DNA from: Chloroflexota bacterium
GTDB lineage: Bacteria > Chloroflexota > Limnocylindria > P2-11E
DNA length: 64,000 nt
Reading direction: 5' to 3'
Assembly (NCBI GenBank): GCA_005889405.1
Contig: VBFY01000063.1
Location: 1-64,000 of the forward strand
Program-made: the position numbers and the translations under genes
Shown: positions 56,311 to 64,000 of the stretch, one piece after another
Position numbering within the stretch: position 1 is the first letter of the stretch
How the letters are laid out: each line of letters begins with the position of its first letter
Notes under the pieces: generated by a model
Database searches by the model: none
What the model saw: the letters and a program-made list of their open reading frames with translations, nothing else
What the model was told of the DNA's origin: nothing

Positions 56311-57066
56311 GTGCTCTCGCATGTTCGTTACCTCGGACACTCGACCGTCCTCATCGAGATCGACGGCGTCAGCATTCTCACGGACCCTCTGCTTGTCGAT
56401 CGGCTGGGCTTGCTCCACCGCCACACGGCCAAAGTGGCTCACCTCATCGAGGACGTCGAGGTGGACGTCGTCCTCATCTCCCACGCGCATCACGATCACC
56501 TGCACCTGCCGTCCCTGCGGCGGCTTCGCGGGCGCCCACGGGTGGTCGTGCCAAAGGGGGTCGGGCAGCTCCTGAGCCGGTCCGGTCGTGACGTCGTGGA
56601 GGTCACGGCCGGCGAGCGGTTCGACATCGGCAGCGTCGTGTTCCAGGCGATACGCGCCGAACACGACGGGCGACGAGGGCCGTTCGGCCCGGCCGCCGAG
56701 GCGCTGGGGTACCGGATCGCCGGGAGCTCGCGCGTGTACTTCGCGGGGGACACCGACCTCTGTCCCGAGATGGACGGTCTTGCCGGGGCGGTCGACGTCG
56801 CCCTTCTGCCGGTCTGGGGCTGGGGGCCGCGACTCGGGATGGGCCATCTCGATCCAAGGCGTGCGGCCGAAGCGGTGCTGCGGATCCGGCCACGCATCGC
56901 CGTCCCGATCCACTGGGGCACGTTCTATCCATATACGTTCGCGCGGTTCTGGCCGCACCCGCTCGGCGATCCACCGCGGGACTTCGCGCGGGAAGCGACG
57001 CGAGTCGCGCCCCGAACAGAGGTGCGGATACTCGCGCCCGGTGAGGCGATGGCGCTCGATAGCTAG
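56311..57066 (+). CDS. Metallo-beta-lactamase-fold hydrolase (UlaG-like)
   Basis: The 251-residue protein has the metal motif SHAHHDHLHLP (HxHxDH, near 57-67), an early LGHSTVLIEIDGVSILTDP strand as in UlaG/YddR-like hydrolases, FAGDTDL (metal Asp) and a late PIHWGTF (metal His). The natural substrate is not predictable. No signal peptide is present, so it is cytoplasmic. It probably has a leaderless message. Confidence 0.85.
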   Translation: MLSHVRYLGHSTVLIEIDGVSILTDPLLVDRLGLLHRHTAKVAHLIEDVEVDVVLISHAHHDHLHLPSLRRLRGRPRVVVPKGVGQLLSRSGRDVVEVTAGERFDIGSVVFQAIRAEHDGRRGPFGPAAEALGYRIAGSSRVYFAGDTDLCPEMDGLAGAVDVALLPVWGWGPRLGMGHLDPRRAAEAVLRIRPRIAVPIHWGTFYPYTFARFWPHPLGDPPRDFAREATRVAPRTEVRILAPGEAMALDS

Positions 57067-57122
57067 CATCGCATGACCGCGCGCGCCGCGTGGTGCCGCG
57101 AATGTTCGCAACGCCCGGCCGC

Positions 57123-57128
57123 TAACGT
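57123..57128 (+). promoter_or_regulatory. Leaderless -10 box for dnaG
   Basis: TAACGT ends 7 bases before ATG 57136, the dnaG start. This box supports ATG 57136 over the in-frame ATG at 57073. Confidence 0.5.
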
Positions 57129-57135
57129 TGTGGCG

Positions 57136-60030
57136 ATGCCTGGTGATTTCGACCTGGTCAAAGAGCGCGTCGACATCGTCCAACTGATCAGCGAGAGCGT
57201 TCCCCTCAAGAAAGCTGGTCGCGGCTACGTCGGGCTGTGCCCGTTCCATCTTGAGAAGACGCCCTCGTTCCATGTCGATGCCGAGCGCCGGACGTACAAG
57301 TGTTTCGGTTGCTTGCCGCCGGATGCGCTGATCAAGACCGCAGACGGCCCACGGCCCATTCAAGACATTAAGCCGGGTGAGTTGGTGTACGCGGGAGACG
57401 GACGGCTCCACGAAGTGGTGGTGACGCATGAGCACGCTTTTACCGGGTCCCTCGTGAAGTTGATCTGCGCTCCGTTCAAGGTGCCGCTGCTTCTCACGCC
57501 AGATCACAAGATCCCGATCCTGCGCCCGAAGAGTCGGCGCGCCGAGGAGATCGAGGCTGTGCGGATCAGACCGCAGAACTATCTGATCTATCCGCCCGTG
57601 GACCGCCACGCCGGATCAATCAGCTGGGACGCCCTGTCAGCGTGGCTCCGCCCCAAGGGAAAGCGTCCCAAGCCGTTACCGCTTCAAGTGGAGACCGTGG
57701 TCTTCGCGGAGTGGCTTGGCTGGTATCTCGCCGAAGGGAGCGTCAGCAACGATCGGAGTGTTCGATTCAGCCTGTCGTCGGATGAGTTCGCAGTCGCGCA
57801 GCGCTTGGCGGAACTGACCGACGGACTGTTCGAAGAGAAACTGAAGATGTCGCGGGAAGGTTCACGTATCGAACTGTGGTTCTGCCACGCCCTCCTAGCA
57901 CGCTGGCTAAAGCATTACTGTGGAGACGGCTCTCATAACAAACGACTTCCCGACTTCGTCTGGGGATGGCAGTCCCGTGAGCAATGGGAACTGCTACGTG
58001 CGCTGGTCCAAGGAGATGGGAGCATTTCTCGCGGCGGATACGTCGCGCAATATGGATTTGTCGCGAAGCCTTCGTGGGAACTGACACTGGCGTCGGCGCG
58101 GCTCATCGATGACGTTCGCGACCTTGTAATTGCGAATGGCGTGATTCCTACCGTTAGGGAATACCACCACCAGGATGGGCGCAGGGCTTGGACGGTGGGT
58201 GTCAAGGGAGACCCGCGACAAGGTTGGAGCGGTGGCGAGCACCGACCGACGGATCTCGTGTGTGTCCGTGTGCGGAAGGTTGAGCGTGTCGAGTACGACG
58301 GCCCGGTGTTCAACCTCACGGTTGCAGACCAACACACATATCTCACGATGTCCGGCACAGTCTGCAACTGTGGTGAAGGGGGCGATGTTTTCACCTGGCT
58401 CGAAAAGCAGAGAGGTCTTTCGCCTTCGGAAGCGCTCAAGGAACTCGCCGATCGCGCCGGTGTCGAGCTGACGCGCCGCGCGCCCGAGGAGCGCAAGTTC
58501 GAAGATCGGCTGCTTCAGGCCAACGACGCGGCGGCGTTCTACTTCCGCCAGGCCTTGCGCGGCACGCCACGCGGCAAGACCGTGGCGGAATACCTCGGCA
58601 AGCGCGGCATCACGCCCGAGTCGATCGACGCCTTCGGCATCGGGTACGCGCCGGACGAGCGCGGCAGCCTCCTCGCCTACCTAAAGAAGAAGGGTTTCAG
58701 CGAGGACGAGGGCGTCGCGGCGGGGTTGATCTTCAAGAACGAGAACGGGCTGTGGGATCGGTTCCGAGACCGACTGATGGTCCCGATCCGCGACCGGCGC
58801 GGCCGGGCCATCGCCTTCGGCGGCCGGGCCATGCGCGCGGACCAGCAGGGGAAGTACGTCAATTCCGCCCAAACCGCGCTGTTCAACAAGAGCGCCACGC
58901 TCTACGGCCTGGACAAGGCAAGCGCGGCCATCCGCAAGGAGGGCACGGCGGTGATCGTCGAGGGGTACTTCGACACCATCGCCTGCCACCAATCGGGTTT
59001 CACCAACGTCGTGGCTTCGATGGGCACCGCGCTCACCGAAGACCAGTACCGCGTGCTCAACGACATGAAGATCGAGCGGGCGATCGTCGCCTTCGACGGC
59101 GACGCCGCCGGGCAGCGCTCCGCCGAGTCACGCGGCCGGGAGCTCCTGAGCGCCCTCAGCCGATTCGGCTCAGATGCGGGCGGCGGGAGCCTCGGCACCC
59201 GCACCGGCCTCGCGCTCTTCGTCACCGTGCTGCCCGAGGGTCTGGACCCCGACGACGTCGCCCGAAAGGAGCCCGAGGTCTTCCGCCAACTGTTGGCCGA
59301 CGCCAAGCCCCTGCTCGAGTTCCTGATCGACCGGGTCCGCGCGGCCTCGCGCCTCGACCAGTCCGAGGGCAGGCTGCGCTTTCTTCAGCGGACCGCGGCG
59401 CTCATCGCCGAGGAGCCCGATCCGGTCCGGCGTGAGGTCTATCTGTCCGAGGTCGCGGGAAGCGCCGGGGTCGACCCGGCGTTCTTGAGAGAGCGGCTCC
59501 CAGCGGCCGGAAAGGGTACGCAGCGGACAGCGCGCACTCCGGCGGAGCCGGTCAAAGCAGCCAGCGAAGGCCCGACTCCGAAACAAACTCCTTCTCGCGA
59601 GCGTTACGTAATCGCACTATTAATTCGCTATCCGGAGGAGATCGCGCGCGCCGACCTCGCCCCAACTGACCTGGTAGACCCCCTCCTGCGTGCGCTCTAC
59701 GAACAGCTCCAGGCGGGGAAGCGTCCGGACTCTGACTTGCCGGCTCAACAGGCCGCCCTTGCCGCGGCACTTGGCGCCAATGCGCCTGAGCTCGACGAAC
59801 AGACGGACCCAGGCCAGGTGATCGAGATCGCAGCGCGCAACCTCCGGGTAGAGAACTTGCGGCGGCGTCTGGGTGACGCGCGGGAGCAGCTCGCGCGCGC
59901 CGAAGGTGACGTCGGGGGGTTGGATGGCGAGATCGCGCGGATGGTCGAGGACCTCGATCAGCTCATGAAACGACGCGAGCGCCGGACCGTCCTGCACAGC
60001 AGCGAGCTGCTACGAGAAGAGGATCGATGA
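57136..60030 (+). CDS. dnaG: DNA primase with an intein in its zinc finger
   Basis: DnaG makes RNA primers for replication. The precursor has 964 residues; removing the 353-residue intein leaves 611, the normal length. The zinc-binding domain has Cys35, His38, Cys56 and, after splicing, the Cys that directly follows the intein, giving the usual [13 protein letters not shown]. Downstream are the catalytic core with [34 protein letters not shown], the TOPRIM motif [17 protein letters not shown] (Glu), [10 protein letters not shown] (Asp-x-Asp), and a helical C-terminal DnaB-interacting part. I chose ATG 57136 because the family begins there and TAACGT lies just upstream. The stop overlaps rpoD (ATGA). 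Confidence 0.96.
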   Translation: MPGDFDLVKERVDIVQLISESVPLKKAGRGYVGLCPFHLEKTPSFHVDAERRTYKCFGCLPPDALIKTADGPRPIQDIKPGELVYAGDGRLHEVVVTHEHAFTGSLVKLICAPFKVPLLLTPDHKIPILRPKSRRAEEIEAVRIRPQNYLIYPPVDRHAGSISWDALSAWLRPKGKRPKPLPLQVETVVFAEWLGWYLAEGSVSNDRSVRFSLSSDEFAVAQRLAELTDGLFEEKLKMSREGSRIELWFCHALLARWLKHYCGDGSHNKRLPDFVWGWQSREQWELLRALVQGDGSISRGGYVAQYGFVAKPSWELTLASARLIDDVRDLVIANGVIPTVREYHHQDGRRAWTVGVKGDPRQGWSGGEHRPTDLVCVRVRKVERVEYDGPVFNLTVADQHTYLTMSGTVCNCGEGGDVFTWLEKQRGLSPSEALKELADRAGVELTRRAPEERKFEDRLLQANDAAAFYFRQALRGTPRGKTVAEYLGKRGITPESIDAFGIGYAPDERGSLLAYLKKKGFSEDEGVAAGLIFKNENGLWDRFRDRLMVPIRDRRGRAIAFGGRAMRADQQGKYVNSAQTALFNKSATLYGLDKASAAIRKEGTAVIVEGYFDTIACHQSGFTNVVASMGTALTEDQYRVLNDMKIERAIVAFDGDAAGQRSAESRGRELLSALSRFGSDAGGGSLGTRTGLALFVTVLPEGLDPDDVARKEPEVFRQLLADAKPLLEFLIDRVRAASRLDQSEGRLRFLQRTAALIAEEPDPVRREVYLSEVAGSAGVDPAFLRERLPAAGKGTQRTARTPAEPVKAASEGPTPKQTPSRERYVIALLIRYPEEIARADLAPTDLVDPLLRALYEQLQAGKRPDSDLPAQQAALAAALGANAPELDEQTDPGQVIEIAARNLRVENLRRRLGDAREQLARAEGDVGGLDGEIARMVEDLDQLMKRRERRTVLHSSELLREEDR
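57310..58368 (+). mobile_element. LAGLIDADG-type intein in DnaG
   Basis: The 353-residue intein has all expected parts in order. Cys1 opens block A ([13 protein letters not shown]). Block B has T63-P-D-H66 in LLLTPDH. The homing endonuclease domain has two LAGLIDADG-type helices, [10 protein letters not shown] (136-145) and [12 protein letters not shown] (228-239). Block F is [14 protein letters not shown] (333-346), and block G is VCN ending at Asn353, followed by extein Cys. The penultimate residue is Cys instead of the usual His. The G+C content is about 52-60% in three 60-base samples against 72-77% in two flanking dnaG samples, a sign of recent arrival. Both endonuclease motifs look intact, so the element may still be mobile. 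Confidence 0.93.
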
Positions 60031-61688
60031 AAGCGACAACGAAGGAAAAAGAGACCGAGAAGGCCGCTCCCGAGCGCACCGGGATCCACCCGGAGCACAA
60101 GGAACAGGCCGAGCGTCTGCTCGCCCGCGGGCGCCAGCAGGGCTACGTCACGCAGGAGGACATCGTTCGGGCCATCCCGGACGCCGAGCCAGGCGAGATC
60201 GAAGAGCTGCTCCTCGCCCTCGACGACAACAACGTCGAGATCCTCGAGGCCGAGCGCGGCCCCAACTGGGCCCAGGTCAAAGAGGAAGAGGAAGAAGCCG
60301 AGGAGCTGCAGCGCGAGGACGCCATCTCGGCGGTCCTCGCCAGCGACCTCATCAGCGTCGACGACCCGGTCCGCATGTACCTCAAGGAGATCGGCAAGGT
60401 CCCTCTGCTCACCGCGGAGGAAGAGGTCAACCTCGCCAAGTCGATCGAGCTCGGGGAGCAGGCGCTCGTATCGCCGGCGCTCTCGGTCGTCCACCTGTAC
60501 GAGCTGGGCGTCGAGGTCAAGAAGCGCATGGCGCTCGGGCGTCCTCGCGAGTTCGTCGACGAGGCGACGCGATTCACCGTCAAGGCGCTCACGCGCACGC
60601 TCGGGGATGTCGAGGGTGGCAAGGAGCTGCGCCGCCTCACGAACCGTCTGCTGAAGCTGCGCGATCCGCTGAAGGCCGAGTCGAACAGCAAAGAGATCTC
60701 GACCGAAGCGAAGGTCCTCATCGACGAGACGGTCGCGCTGATCGACGCCGCGAAGCGCGATCCGCAGCGTCTCGCGTTCCGCATCCTGCCGCAGTACGCG
60801 AAGATCCACGGCCCCGCCGAAGGTGCGGAGCGCTTGGGTGAGCTCGTCATGCTCGGCCAGGAGATCCGCGACGTGCTGGTGAAGAACCTGAACATGCTCG
60901 TCGAGTCCGACGCCGACGAGCAGCGCGCGCTACGCCGTCTCGCGGATGAGCTCATCCAGAAGGGCGACGACGCGCGGCACAACCTGACCGAGGCGAACCT
61001 GCGACTCGTCGTGTCGATCGCGAAGAAGTACATCGGCCGCGGGATGTCGTTCCTCGACCTGATCCAGGAAGGGAACATCGGCCTCATCCGCGCCGTCGAG
61101 AAGTTCGACTACCGGAAGGGCTACAAGTTCTCGACGTACGCGACGTGGTGGATCCGTCAGGCGATCACGCGCGCCATCGCCGACCAGGCGCGGACGATCC
61201 GCATCCCGGTCCACATGGTGGAGACGATCAACAAGCTCATCCGCGTGTCGCGTGGCCTGCTCCAGGAACTCGGCCGCGAACCGACCGCGGAGGAGATCGC
61301 CGAGCGAATGCTCATCACGCCGGACAAGGTGCGCGAGATCGTGAAGGTCTCGCAGGAGCCGGTCTCGCTCGAGACGCCGATCGGCGAAGAGGAGGACAGT
61401 CACCTCGGTGACTTCATCCCCGACAACCAGGCCCTCGCGCCATCGGACGCGGCCTCGCACAAGCTGCTCAAGGAGCAGGTGGAGAGCGTCCTCGAAGGAC
61501 TGACCGGACGCGAGCGTCGCGTGCTTCAGCTGCGCTTCGGTCTCGAAGACGGACGTACGCGCACGCTCGAAGAAGTGGGTCGCGAGTTCAACGTGACCCG
61601 CGAGCGCATCCGACAGATCGAGGCGAAGGCGCTGCGCAAGCTGCGTCACCCGAGCCGGAGCCGCAAGCTCAAGGACTACCTGGAATAG
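60027..61688 (+). CDS. rpoD: Primary RNA polymerase sigma factor (sigma70/RpoD)
   Basis: The 553-residue protein has a Lys/Glu-rich N-terminus and a region 1.1-like segment, region 1.2 ([26 protein letters not shown]), region 2 ([59 protein letters not shown]), region 3 and region 4 ([50 protein letters not shown]). It recognises -10/-35 promoters, including the TANNNT boxes reported here. It follows dnaG by overlap, the common order. Confidence 0.97.
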   Translation: MKATTKEKETEKAAPERTGIHPEHKEQAERLLARGRQQGYVTQEDIVRAIPDAEPGEIEELLLALDDNNVEILEAERGPNWAQVKEEEEEAEELQREDAISAVLASDLISVDDPVRMYLKEIGKVPLLTAEEEVNLAKSIELGEQALVSPALSVVHLYELGVEVKKRMALGRPREFVDEATRFTVKALTRTLGDVEGGKELRRLTNRLLKLRDPLKAESNSKEISTEAKVLIDETVALIDAAKRDPQRLAFRILPQYAKIHGPAEGAERLGELVMLGQEIRDVLVKNLNMLVESDADEQRALRRLADELIQKGDDARHNLTEANLRLVVSIAKKYIGRGMSFLDLIQEGNIGLIRAVEKFDYRKGYKFSTYATWWIRQAITRAIADQARTIRIPVHMVETINKLIRVSRGLLQELGREPTAEEIAERMLITPDKVREIVKVSQEPVSLETPIGEEEDSHLGDFIPDNQALAPSDAASHKLLKEQVESVLEGLTGRERRVLQLRFGLEDGRTRTLEEVGREFNVTRERIRQIEAKALRKLRHPSRSRKLKDYLE

Positions 61689-61691
61689 AGG

Positions 61692-61720
61692 AAGGGCCGC
61701 GACGCGAGTCGCGGCCCTTT
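61692..61720 (+). terminator. Rho-independent terminator after rpoD
   Basis: AAGGGCCGCGAC (61692-61703) pairs perfectly over 12 bases with GTCGCGGCCCTT (61708-61719) around a GCGA loop, followed by a short T stretch. It lies between rpoD and a convergent gene and could serve both. Confidence 0.75.
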
Positions 61721-61757
61721 CCGATCGAGTTATCGATGGCGCGATCGACCTTCCTGC

Positions 61758-62693
61758 TCAGGGATGGACCTTGCCGCGTGTGCTCATGTAGAGGTCACCC
61801 AGCCCGAGACCGCCGGCCCGCTCGGATGCGAAGTAGATCTCGCCTCCATCCGCCGAGAGGTAGGGCGTGTAGTCGTTCGCTGATGTGTTCAGCGTGACGA
61901 GGGGCGTGGGCGTGGACCACGGCGCGGTGGTGCTGTCGCGCGTGGAGTGCCACAGGTCGAGCTGTCCCTGCACGCTTCCAGTCTGGCGATTCGAGAGGAA
62001 CACGATCTCGAGGCCGTCGTGCCTCACAGAACTGCGCGCATCGATGAACGGGCTGTTCAACTCTCTCACGTTGGAAATGCCGGCGAACGAGCCGTCGGGC
62101 TGGCGCGTGGCGACATAGATGTCCTGTGCGCCGAGACCGCCTGGTCGGGTGCTGTTGAAGAACAGGTACGTGGCGGCCACCTCGTCGTCTTGGAAGAAGC
62201 TTGGCCCGGCCTCGCCGAAAGCCGTGTTGAGTGAGCTCACTGGCTGCGCGGCCTGCCAACCAAAGTCACCGAAGTCCTCGTCGGTATGCAGACGATATGA
62301 GACCCAAATGTCGAGCGCATTCGCCGCGCCTCTCGCGAAGAACATCCAATGTCCGTCGCGCGAGAACGCGGGAACGCGCTCAAGGGCGGCAGTGTTGATC
62401 GTCGCCGCGAGGGCCAGCGGCGCGCCCCACGCGCCGTCTAATGAGGAGCGATAGGAAACGTAGATGTCCTCGCCGCCCTGGCCGCCCGCCCGCGTCGAGT
62501 AGAAGTACAACGCGAGGCCATTCTTCGAGATCGCCGGCCCGGCGTCTTCTGCCGTGGAGTTCACCACATCGCCGAGCCACGTGGGCGTGGCCCAGTCCGA
62601 GTACTTCGGCGCACCGAGCGCCTGAGCGCCGATCAGGACGATGATCGCGAGCGTTGCCAGCCCGGTGCCGGCATGACGGATGTTCCGATCCAT
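61758..62693 (-). CDS. Secreted TolB/WD40-like beta-propeller protein
   Basis: The 311-residue protein has a signal peptide (about 1-27) and PD40-type repeats: AGPAISKNGLALYFYSTRAGGQGGEDIYVSYR, RVPAFSRDGHWMFFARG, ARSSVRHDGLEIVFLSNRQ and YTPYLSADGGEIYFASERAGGLGLGDLYMS. Such propellers bind peptides or sugars outside the membrane. No linked partner was found. An AGGAGGGG ribosome-binding site precedes the ATG. Confidence 0.8.
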   Translation of the reverse strand: MDRNIRHAGTGLATLAIIVLIGAQALGAPKYSDWATPTWLGDVVNSTAEDAGPAISKNGLALYFYSTRAGGQGGEDIYVSYRSSLDGAWGAPLALAATINTAALERVPAFSRDGHWMFFARGAANALDIWVSYRLHTDEDFGDFGWQAAQPVSSLNTAFGEAGPSFFQDDEVAATYLFFNSTRPGGLGAQDIYVATRQPDGSFAGISNVRELNSPFIDARSSVRHDGLEIVFLSNRQTGSVQGQLDLWHSTRDSTTAPWSTPTPLVTLNTSANDYTPYLSADGGEIYFASERAGGLGLGDLYMSTRGKVHP

Positions 62694-62780
62694 TGCGTTC
62701 CCCTCCTGTCGCGCCCGGGGCGATACCGAAGATCCGACCGGGCGCAGGCCGCGCGAGTCTACGGCACGATTCGCGCTGAA

Positions 62781-63299
62781 CTACTTGGAATAGCGCTCGT
62801 AGCTGACGATCTCTGAGAGGGCCCTGCGTCCTCCTCGAAATGCGTTGGGACGCGGATCCTTGGCCGAGACGGGCCGCCCGATCATGACGATCGATCGGGC
62901 GGTCCGCTCGGCCGGTATGCCGAGGATGCGCTTCGCCTCCGCCTGATGGGTGTCATCGCCGAACCAGGCGACCCCACCACCGAAGCCGAGCGCATGCGCC
63001 GCGATCAGGATGCGCTCGGTCACACGTCCTTCGTCGTATGACTCGAACATCGGATTCTCCCCGTCCAGGACGATCGCGATGCCGAGAGGTGCGGCAGCCA
63101 GCCAATTGATGAGAGCGCGCAGCCGGCTGATCTTTCGCAGCTGATCCTTGTCGGTGACGACGACGAAGTGCCACGGTTGCGCGTTTCGGGCGCTCCCGGT
63201 CCATTGCGCGACCCGCAGCAATTGCTTGACGACATCGTCCGGGATCTTCTCGTCCGTGTACTGCCGTACCTGACGGACGGTGCGGATGCGTTCGATCAT
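62781..63299 (-). CDS. Nitroreductase-family oxidoreductase
   Basis: The 172-residue protein starts MIERIRTVRQVRQYTDEKIPDDVVKQLL and contains WTGSARNAQPWHFVVVTDKDQL, typical of the FMN-dependent nitroreductase family. It also has RVTERILIAAHALGFGGGVAWFG and the C-terminal IGRPVSAKDPRP. The substrate is unknown. The ATG at 63299 is chosen because a TAACGT box lies 7 bases upstream; the longer open frame is a shadow of the divergent gene. Confidence 0.85.
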   Translation of the reverse strand: MIERIRTVRQVRQYTDEKIPDDVVKQLLRVAQWTGSARNAQPWHFVVVTDKDQLRKISRLRALINWLAAAPLGIAIVLDGENPMFESYDEGRVTERILIAAHALGFGGGVAWFGDDTHQAEAKRILGIPAERTARSIVMIGRPVSAKDPRPNAFRGGRRALSEIVSYERYSK

Positions 63300-63306
63300 C
63301 GCATGG

Positions 63307-63316
63307 ACGTTAGCAT
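63307..63316. promoter_or_regulatory. Bidirectional promoter with overlapping -10 boxes
   Basis: TAACGT on the minus strand (63312-63307) is 7 bases before the nitroreductase ATG. TAGCAT on the plus strand (63311-63316) is 8 bases before the GTG at 63325. The two boxes share the central TA, and the divergent starts are 25 bases apart. Confidence 0.5.
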
Positions 63317-63324
63317 CTGCAGCC

Positions 63325-63531
63325 GTGGCGGCACCGGAGGTCGACCAGGGTGAGCTCGAGAGACTGAGCTCGGCACTGCGCCTCGCGGAGTCCGCGCTCG
63401 AGGAGGCTCTCGAGGCAGCGGAGAATCTCGGCAACTTCGACCGGCGCTTCGATGTCCCACGCGCGATCGGCGGCGCGCAGCGTTTGGTGCAGAACGCCAA
63501 TGAAGCGGTGGACGCGGCGCGACAAACATGA
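63325..63531 (+). CDS. Small helical protein, function unknown
   Basis: The 68-residue product is a highly charged helix with a heptad-like pattern (LERLSSALRLAESALEEALEAAENL) and no membrane segment or signal. No family is recognised. GTG 63325 has a TAGCAT box 8 bases upstream; the longer frame from 63280 is a shadow of the divergent nitroreductase. It is coupled to the next gene by an ATGA overlap. Confidence 0.55.
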   Translation: MAAPEVDQGELERLSSALRLAESALEEALEAAENLGNFDRRFDVPRAIGGAQRLVQNANEAVDAARQT

Positions 63532-63911
63532 ACGAGACGCCCGTCCCGGTCGGCGCGGGCGTCAGCCCGAATCGCGACCGGATGTGGGGCCTGGTCGGTG
63601 GCCTGCTCGGCATCGCCGTCGGTCTTGGATCAGCCGCCATCGCGGTGTTCATCGAAGGCGCCGACCCTCTGTCGTCGACGTCGCCCTACCCCGCGTTCTT
63701 CGGGAAACGGCAGCTCCTGGTCTACGACGTGTTTCTCGCGGCGGTGATCGTCGTCGGGGTCGCCTTCGCCATCACCGGGATCGTGCTCACCAGACATAGC
63801 AAGTTCCCGCGCACAGACGCGCTCGGGACGCTGCTGGTGAGTGCGGTCCTCAGCGCCCTTGGTGCCGCGCTGCTGTTCACCCGCCTCGTCGCGGTCATAC
63901 GCGGCGCCTGA
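63528..63911 (+). CDS. Small membrane protein with three helices
   Basis: The 127-residue product has three hydrophobic helices: LVGGLLGIAVGLGSAAIAVFI (about 22-42), VYDVFLAAVIVVGVAFAITGIVL (about 64-88) and LLVSAVLSALGAALLFTRLVAVI (about 102-124). The N-terminus carries Pro and Arg-Asp and no signal peptide. No family is recognised. It overlaps the previous stop and is opposed at its end by a partial minus-strand frame. Confidence 0.6.
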   Translation: MNETPVPVGAGVSPNRDRMWGLVGGLLGIAVGLGSAAIAVFIEGADPLSSTSPYPAFFGKRQLLVYDVFLAAVIVVGVAFAITGIVLTRHSKFPRTDALGTLLVSAVLSALGAALLFTRLVAVIRGA

Positions 63912-64000
63912 CCGCCGGCGAGATTCGGGCCTGCGTCAGCTCATCGGCAAGCGTCCCCTCGTGATCGAGGTCGGTTAGATCGTCGAGCTCGCCCGCGCTC
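63895..64000 (-). CDS. C-terminal end of an unidentified minus-strand gene (partial)
   Basis: A minus-strand frame enters at the window edge and ends at TGA 63897-63895. The visible 34 residues are acidic and helical (SAGELDDLTDLDHEGTLADE followed by LTQARISPAVRRRV), more protein-like than the shadow frames. The start is outside the window, and the end overlaps the preceding gene by 17 bases. Confidence 0.35.
   Translation of the reverse strand, partial: SAGELDDLTDLDHEGTLADELTQARISPAVRRRV

Overview
The window is GC-rich DNA (roughly two thirds G+C by eye) that is almost entirely coding, with genes joined by 4-base stop/start overlaps. It looks like a bacterium with a single membrane: many lipoproteins, an Rpf-like muralytic protein and no outer-membrane genes. 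Gene content fits an uncultured Chloroflexota (Limnocylindria/Ellin6529-like) better than Actinobacteriota: Cys4-type S4 and S14, alpha2-type glycyl-tRNA synthetase, the MEP isoprenoid pathway, and ribosomal proteins with Ala/Lys-rich tails. That placement is inference.

Layout. 1-3000: a vanadium-haloperoxidase-like secreted protein and a glutamic-peptidase lipoprotein. 3000-22150: a promoter, tRNA-Thr, tuf, then the fused S10-spc-alpha ribosomal superoperon (rpsJ to rplQ with secY, adk, map, infA, rpmJ and rpoA), followed by truA-rplM-rpsI. 22190-33920: an envelope operon with a TPR protein, the c-di-AMP module cdaA-cdaR-glmM, glmS, acpS, nnrD, alr, a secreted metalloprotease and galU. 34030-41550: an Rpf-like transglycosylase, rsmA-ispE, a KGG-repeat stress protein, tRNA-Gln, and glmU-CBS transporter-cdd-aminotransferase. 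41550-43670 (minus): a 2H phosphoesterase-like gene, a PH-domain membrane protein and a polyprenyl diphosphate synthase. 43690-54260: recO-glyS, membrane and surface proteins, ppdK, an interrupted methyltransferase and dgt. 54270-61690: a membrane phosphodiesterase, a metallo-beta-lactamase-fold protein, dnaG carrying an intein, and rpoD. 61760-64000: a WD40-like periplasmic protein, a nitroreductase and small proteins.

Functionally the window couples translation (ribosome, EF-Tu, IF1, GlyRS, Map, SecY) to envelope synthesis. GlmS, GlmM and GlmU together make UDP-GlcNAc, Alr supplies D-Ala, GalU supplies UDP-glucose, and IspE with the prenyl synthase leads to lipid carriers. The c-di-AMP cyclase sits in the same operon.

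The most unusual signals are four. (1) A LAGLIDADG intein splits the zinc finger of DnaG exactly before its fourth zinc ligand. (2) A methyltransferase frame is interrupted by one in-frame TGA that is followed at the right distance by a hairpin with a GGUC loop, like a bacterial SECIS, though a decayed gene is the simpler reading. (3) A consistent set of TANNNT boxes lies 6-8 bases before start codons, implying leaderless transcripts. (4) Histone-H1-like Ala/Lys extensions occur on several ribosomal proteins.
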